Source of the DNA: GCA-2698665 sp038101125
GTDB lineage: Bacteria > Pseudomonadota > Gammaproteobacteria > GCA-002705445 > GCA-002716945
Assembly (NCBI GenBank): GCA_038101125.1
Contig: JAYNVZ010000034.1
Span: 1 to 7,777 of the forward strand
Length of the DNA: 7,777 nucleotides
Direction of reading: 5' to 3'
Below the pieces are notes generated by a model. The model was not told the DNA's origin. It saw nothing but the letters and a program-made list of their open reading frames with translations, and made no database searches. The position numbers were made by a program, and so were the translations under genes. Positions 6,218 through 7,777 of this stretch are shown here, piece after piece. Numbering within the stretch: position 1 is the first letter of the stretch; each line of letters opens with the position of its first letter.

Positions 6218-6229
6218 ATCTATTTGATT
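6208..6229. terminator. Weak bidirectional terminator-like hairpin at the desaturase/rpmG junction
   Basis: AATCAAATA (6208-6216) and TATTTGATT (6221-6229) form a perfect nine-pair stem with a four-base loop. It spans the stop codons of both convergent genes. T-rich sequence follows on the plus strand (6229-6240), but it is interrupted and the stem has only one G-C pair, so termination would be weak. Its place between convergent genes is the main support. Confidence 0.35.
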
Positions 6230-6375
6230 TTTGATTCTTTATACATTACATATTTCTTGATCGTAGGATCAAACTTTTTAATCTCAAACTTATCAGGCAT
6301 TGTTTTTTTGTTCTTAGTCGTTGTGTAAAAATGACCCGTGCCTGCAGATGATACTAATTTAATTTTTTCTCTCAT
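6220..6375 (-). CDS. rpmG: 50S ribosomal protein L33
   Basis: This gene encodes 51 residues starting MREKIKLVSSAGTGHFYTTT. The block REKIKLVSSAGTGHFYTTTKNK and the ending KYVMYKESKIK are typical of bacterial L33, a small protein near the E site of the large subunit. It lacks the paired cysteines of the zinc-binding L33 form, as is usual for gammaproteobacterial RpmG. Homologues have about four extra residues (MAKG) before REKIK. Here the ATG falls exactly at that point, and the rpmB stop lies four bases upstream, so a longer N-terminus is impossible without overlap. No strong Shine-Dalgarno sequence is seen, so coupling to rpmB is likely. The stop is two bases from the desaturase stop. Confidence 0.96.
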   Translation of the reverse strand: MREKIKLVSSAGTGHFYTTTKNKKTMPDKFEIKKFDPTIKKYVMYKESKIK

Positions 6376-6379
6376 AATC

Positions 6380-6604
6380 TTACTTAATGTTGTATTTTTC
6401 TATAGCTTTATCTAATCCAAATTTATCAATAATTCTTAGACCCTTGCTAGATAATTTGAGTGTTATCCATTTTTTCTGGACTTCGGACCAAAGTCTATGA
6501 TTATGCAAATTGGGCTCGAATTTTCTACGAGTCCTATTTTTAGCATGCGAGACATTATTTCCCGACATAACACCTTTTTTAGTAATTTGACATATTTTTG
6601 ACAC
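6380..6604 (-). CDS. rpmB: 50S ribosomal protein L28, GTG start
   Basis: The protein has 74 residues with an initiator GTG read as Met: M/V-SKICQITKKG, then GNNVSHAKNRTRRKFEPNLH, RLWSEVQKKWITLKLSSKGLRIIDK. These match L28 along its length (homologues about 77 residues, starting MSRVCQVTGK). An upstream in-frame ATG at 6652 would add 16 residues (MYMIMILISLLSLENK) that no L28 has, and translation from it would ignore the GGAG ribosome site. A start at the internal ATG (MSGNN) would drop the conserved SKICQITKKG. GTG 6604 is therefore preferred. L28 binds 23S rRNA in the large subunit. It is the first gene of the rpmB-rpmG pair and is divergent from folB. Confidence 0.95.
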   Translation of the reverse strand: MSKICQITKKGVMSGNNVSHAKNRTRRKFEPNLHNHRLWSEVQKKWITLKLSSKGLRIIDKFGLDKAIEKYNIK

Positions 6605-6610
6605 TTTGTT

Positions 6611-6614
6611 CTCC
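6611..6614 (-). promoter_or_regulatory. Shine-Dalgarno site that fixes the rpmB GTG start
   Basis: On the minus strand TTTGGAG ends six bases before GTG 6604, the ideal spacing. The longer alternative beginning at ATG 6652 would place this GGAG inside the coding region. Together with L28 homology it settles the start. Confidence 0.8.
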
Positions 6615-6671
6615 AAACTCAATAATGATATCAGAATCATAATCATATACAATATATATATAAAAAAATCC
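6615..6671. promoter_or_regulatory. Divergent rpmB/folB promoter region, elements uncertain
   Basis: The rpmB-folB gap (6605-6682) is extremely AT-rich and must hold starts in both directions. For folB, TACAAT (6648-6653) or TATAAA (6659-6664) could be the -10; neither has a good -35 box. For rpmB, TATGAT on the minus strand lies within the CATATAC/ATCATA run near 6640-6648, again with only a weak -35. Individual boxes are guesses; the assignment rests on the divergent arrangement. Confidence 0.35.
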
Positions 6672-6682
6672 GAGGAATTATT

Positions 6683-7042
6683 ATGGATATCGTATTTATA
6701 AAGGAATTATGCATAGAAACTGTGATCGGTATATATGACTGGGAAAGAGAAATTAAACAGGTTGTATGTGTTGATTTAGAGCTTGGAACCGATATTTCTA
6801 AAGCAGCAGGTTCAGAAGATATACAGGATACTATTGACTATAAAGCTGTTGCTAAGAGAACTAAATCACTTATTCAGGAGAGTAAGTTCTTGCTTGTTGA
6901 AACTCTTGCCGAAGAAACAATAAAAATGATTTTTAAAGAATTTAATATAACATATGTCAAGGGAAGATTTAGTAAACCTGGAGCTGTGACAGGATCAAAA
7001 GAAGTAGGCGTTCTTATCGAAAGGCATAAAAATGTCGCATAG
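6683..7042 (+). CDS. folB: Dihydroneopterin aldolase FolB
   Basis: FolB splits 7,8-dihydroneopterin into 6-hydroxymethyl-dihydropterin and glycolaldehyde in folate synthesis. The length of 119 residues is normal. Family hallmarks are all visible: MDIVFIKEL then IGIYDWERE (15-23) with active-site Glu21, the TIDYKAVA block (50-57), LVETLAEE (71-78) with the pterin-binding Glu, and the FSKPGAV loop (96-102) with catalytic Lys98, followed by VGVLIER. The start is supported by GAGGA (6672-6676), six bases before the ATG. Its last 11 bases overlap folK in a different frame, so the two pathway steps are probably co-translated, and FolB product is the FolK substrate. Confidence 0.97.
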   Translation: MDIVFIKELCIETVIGIYDWEREIKQVVCVDLELGTDISKAAGSEDIQDTIDYKAVAKRTKSLIQESKFLLVETLAEETIKMIFKEFNITYVKGRFSKPGAVTGSKEVGVLIERHKNVA

Positions 7043-7523
7043 AATATTCGTTGGTATTGGTAGTAATATTGATAGAGAAAAGAATATTAAATCATGTGTG
7101 TCAATACTTAAAGATGTTTATGGTGATATGATGATTTCACCAGTATATGAAACTGAGTCTATGGGTTTCGATGGTCCTAACTTCTATAACTTAGTATCTT
7201 GCTTTGAAACAGATCAGAGTGTTTATGAACTAAAGAATACATTGAATGAAATAGAGAATGATCATGGACGTCATTTTAATGAAACAAAATTTAGCTCAAG
7301 AACATTAGACATTGATATTTTATACTACGATGATCTAGTCTTATCAGATGATAAAATCCAAATACCTAGAAAAGAGATTTGTGAATATGATTTTGTATTA
7401 AAGCAACTCGTTGTTCTCGTTCCAGATTTTATACATCCTGCTCATAATATGTCACATAAAGATATGATGAATAATATTAAAATTAAGACACAGATCATAT
7501 CAACTGTTAATATGGATTTGTAA
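7032..7523 (+). CDS. folK: 2-amino-4-hydroxy-6-hydroxymethyldihydropteridine pyrophosphokinase (HPPK), folB-linked type
   Basis: HPPK moves pyrophosphate from ATP to 6-hydroxymethyl-dihydropterin, making the substrate of dihydropteroate synthase. The 163-residue protein shows IFVGIGSNIDREKNI (5-19), SPVYETESMGFDGPNFYNLV (36-55) and the magnesium-binding SSRTLDIDIL (88-97) with Asp93 and Asp95. Several residues differ from the Escherichia enzyme: RWGPRT is KFSSRT, and the iPHPR..R.FVL block is IPRKEICEYDFVLKQL (111-126). The same LPR-x-EI-x-x-Y-x-FVL wording is known to me from the folB-adjacent HPPK of Pseudomonas, so this is a subfamily trait and not decay. The start ATG lies inside folB with AAAGG seven bases upstream. 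A membrane protein gene follows four bases after the stop. Confidence 0.94.
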   Translation: MSHRIFVGIGSNIDREKNIKSCVSILKDVYGDMMISPVYETESMGFDGPNFYNLVSCFETDQSVYELKNTLNEIENDHGRHFNETKFSSRTLDIDILYYDDLVLSDDKIQIPRKEICEYDFVLKQLVVLVPDFIHPAHNMSHKDMMNNIKIKTQIISTVNMDL

Positions 7524-7527
7524 ATTA

Positions 7528-7777
7528 ATGAACAGAATTCTCCAATTTACTATTTCATACCTTGGTCTATTGCCGTATACATTTTTTTTATCTGATCTCT
7601 ATATATTCAAATTGATTGATCCAAACATAATTATAAATATGATTATTTTTAACACTATAATCATATATACATTTATAGGTGCAATACATTGGCAGTGGCA
7701 AAAAAAAAATGGGAGTACGATATACACAATTCATGGTTTCATACCCAGTCTCGTCTCTTTTTTTATAACCATAATGA
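7528..7777 (+). CDS. DUF3429-like small integral membrane protein, C-terminus cut by window edge
   Basis: An ATG at 7528 opens a frame of 83 codons that runs off the window. The protein begins MNRILQFTISYLGLLPYTFF and is very hydrophobic, with likely membrane segments at residues about 6-22, 36-52 and 67-83. The pattern YLGLLPY near the start, FIGAIHWQWQ (about 53-62) and IPSLVSFF (about 74-81) resembles the DUF3429 family, whose members show LGxxGLIPF, FLGxxHW and xPSLLAW. Members are roughly 150 residues and their function is unknown. The gene follows folK by four bases and is probably transcribed with it; only a weak GGAT lies upstream. The family call rests on short motifs recognised by eye. 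Confidence 0.65.
   Translation, partial: MNRILQFTISYLGLLPYTFFLSDLYIFKLIDPNIIINMIIFNTIIIYTFIGAIHWQWQKKNGSTIYTIHGFIPSLVSFFITIM

Noticed and set aside
6605..6652. N-terminal extension of L28 from ATG 6652
   Set aside because: The 16 extra residues match no L28, and the GGAG site is correctly spaced for GTG 6604.

Overview
The window is a compact, strongly AT-rich stretch of chromosome, roughly 30% G+C by eye. It holds conserved housekeeping genes and no phage, insertion sequence, CRISPR array, tRNA or rRNA. Every recognisable protein is of gammaproteobacterial type. The neighbourhoods rpoH // M16-M16-rsmD, coaD / mutM-rpmG-rpmB and folB-folK match ones known in Pseudomonas and Escherichia. The low G+C, gaps of 0-4 bp between many genes and short overlaps suggest a streamlined gammaproteobacterium, for example a marine group such as SAR86 or SUP05. 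That placement is inference; the window has no decisive taxonomic marker.

Layout. At 1-282 (minus) lies the start of rpoH, the heat-shock sigma factor, cut by the window edge. A 200-bp divergent intergenic region (283-482) carries a good rpoH promoter, an exact 22-bp tandem repeat and an FNR-box-like dyad. A plus-strand cluster runs from 483 to 4156: a catalytic periplasmic M16 zinc peptidase, a partner lacking the zinc site, rsmD (16S rRNA methyltransferase) and coaD (coenzyme A synthesis). The last three share one reading frame and are separated only by single TAA codons. mutM (4158-4967, minus) converges on coaD with one base between them. A membrane fatty acid desaturase (5033-6217, plus) sits between mutM and the ribosomal protein genes rpmG and rpmB (minus). 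In Escherichia rpmB-rpmG-mutM is continuous, so the desaturase looks inserted. folB, folK and a partial DUF3429-like membrane protein gene (6683-7777, plus) follow.

How the genes work together. The two M16 proteins probably form a heterodimeric periplasmic protease. FolB and FolK perform consecutive steps of folate synthesis and overlap by 11 bp. RpmB, RpmG and RsmD serve the ribosome. MutM repairs oxidised guanine, and the desaturase adjusts membrane lipid fluidity. No new multi-gene system is evident. The points most worth a second look are the regulatory DNA at 338-386, the palindrome in front of the desaturase, the desaturase insertion, the missing ftsYEX genes between rpoH and the M16 pair, and the shortened zinc knuckle of MutM.
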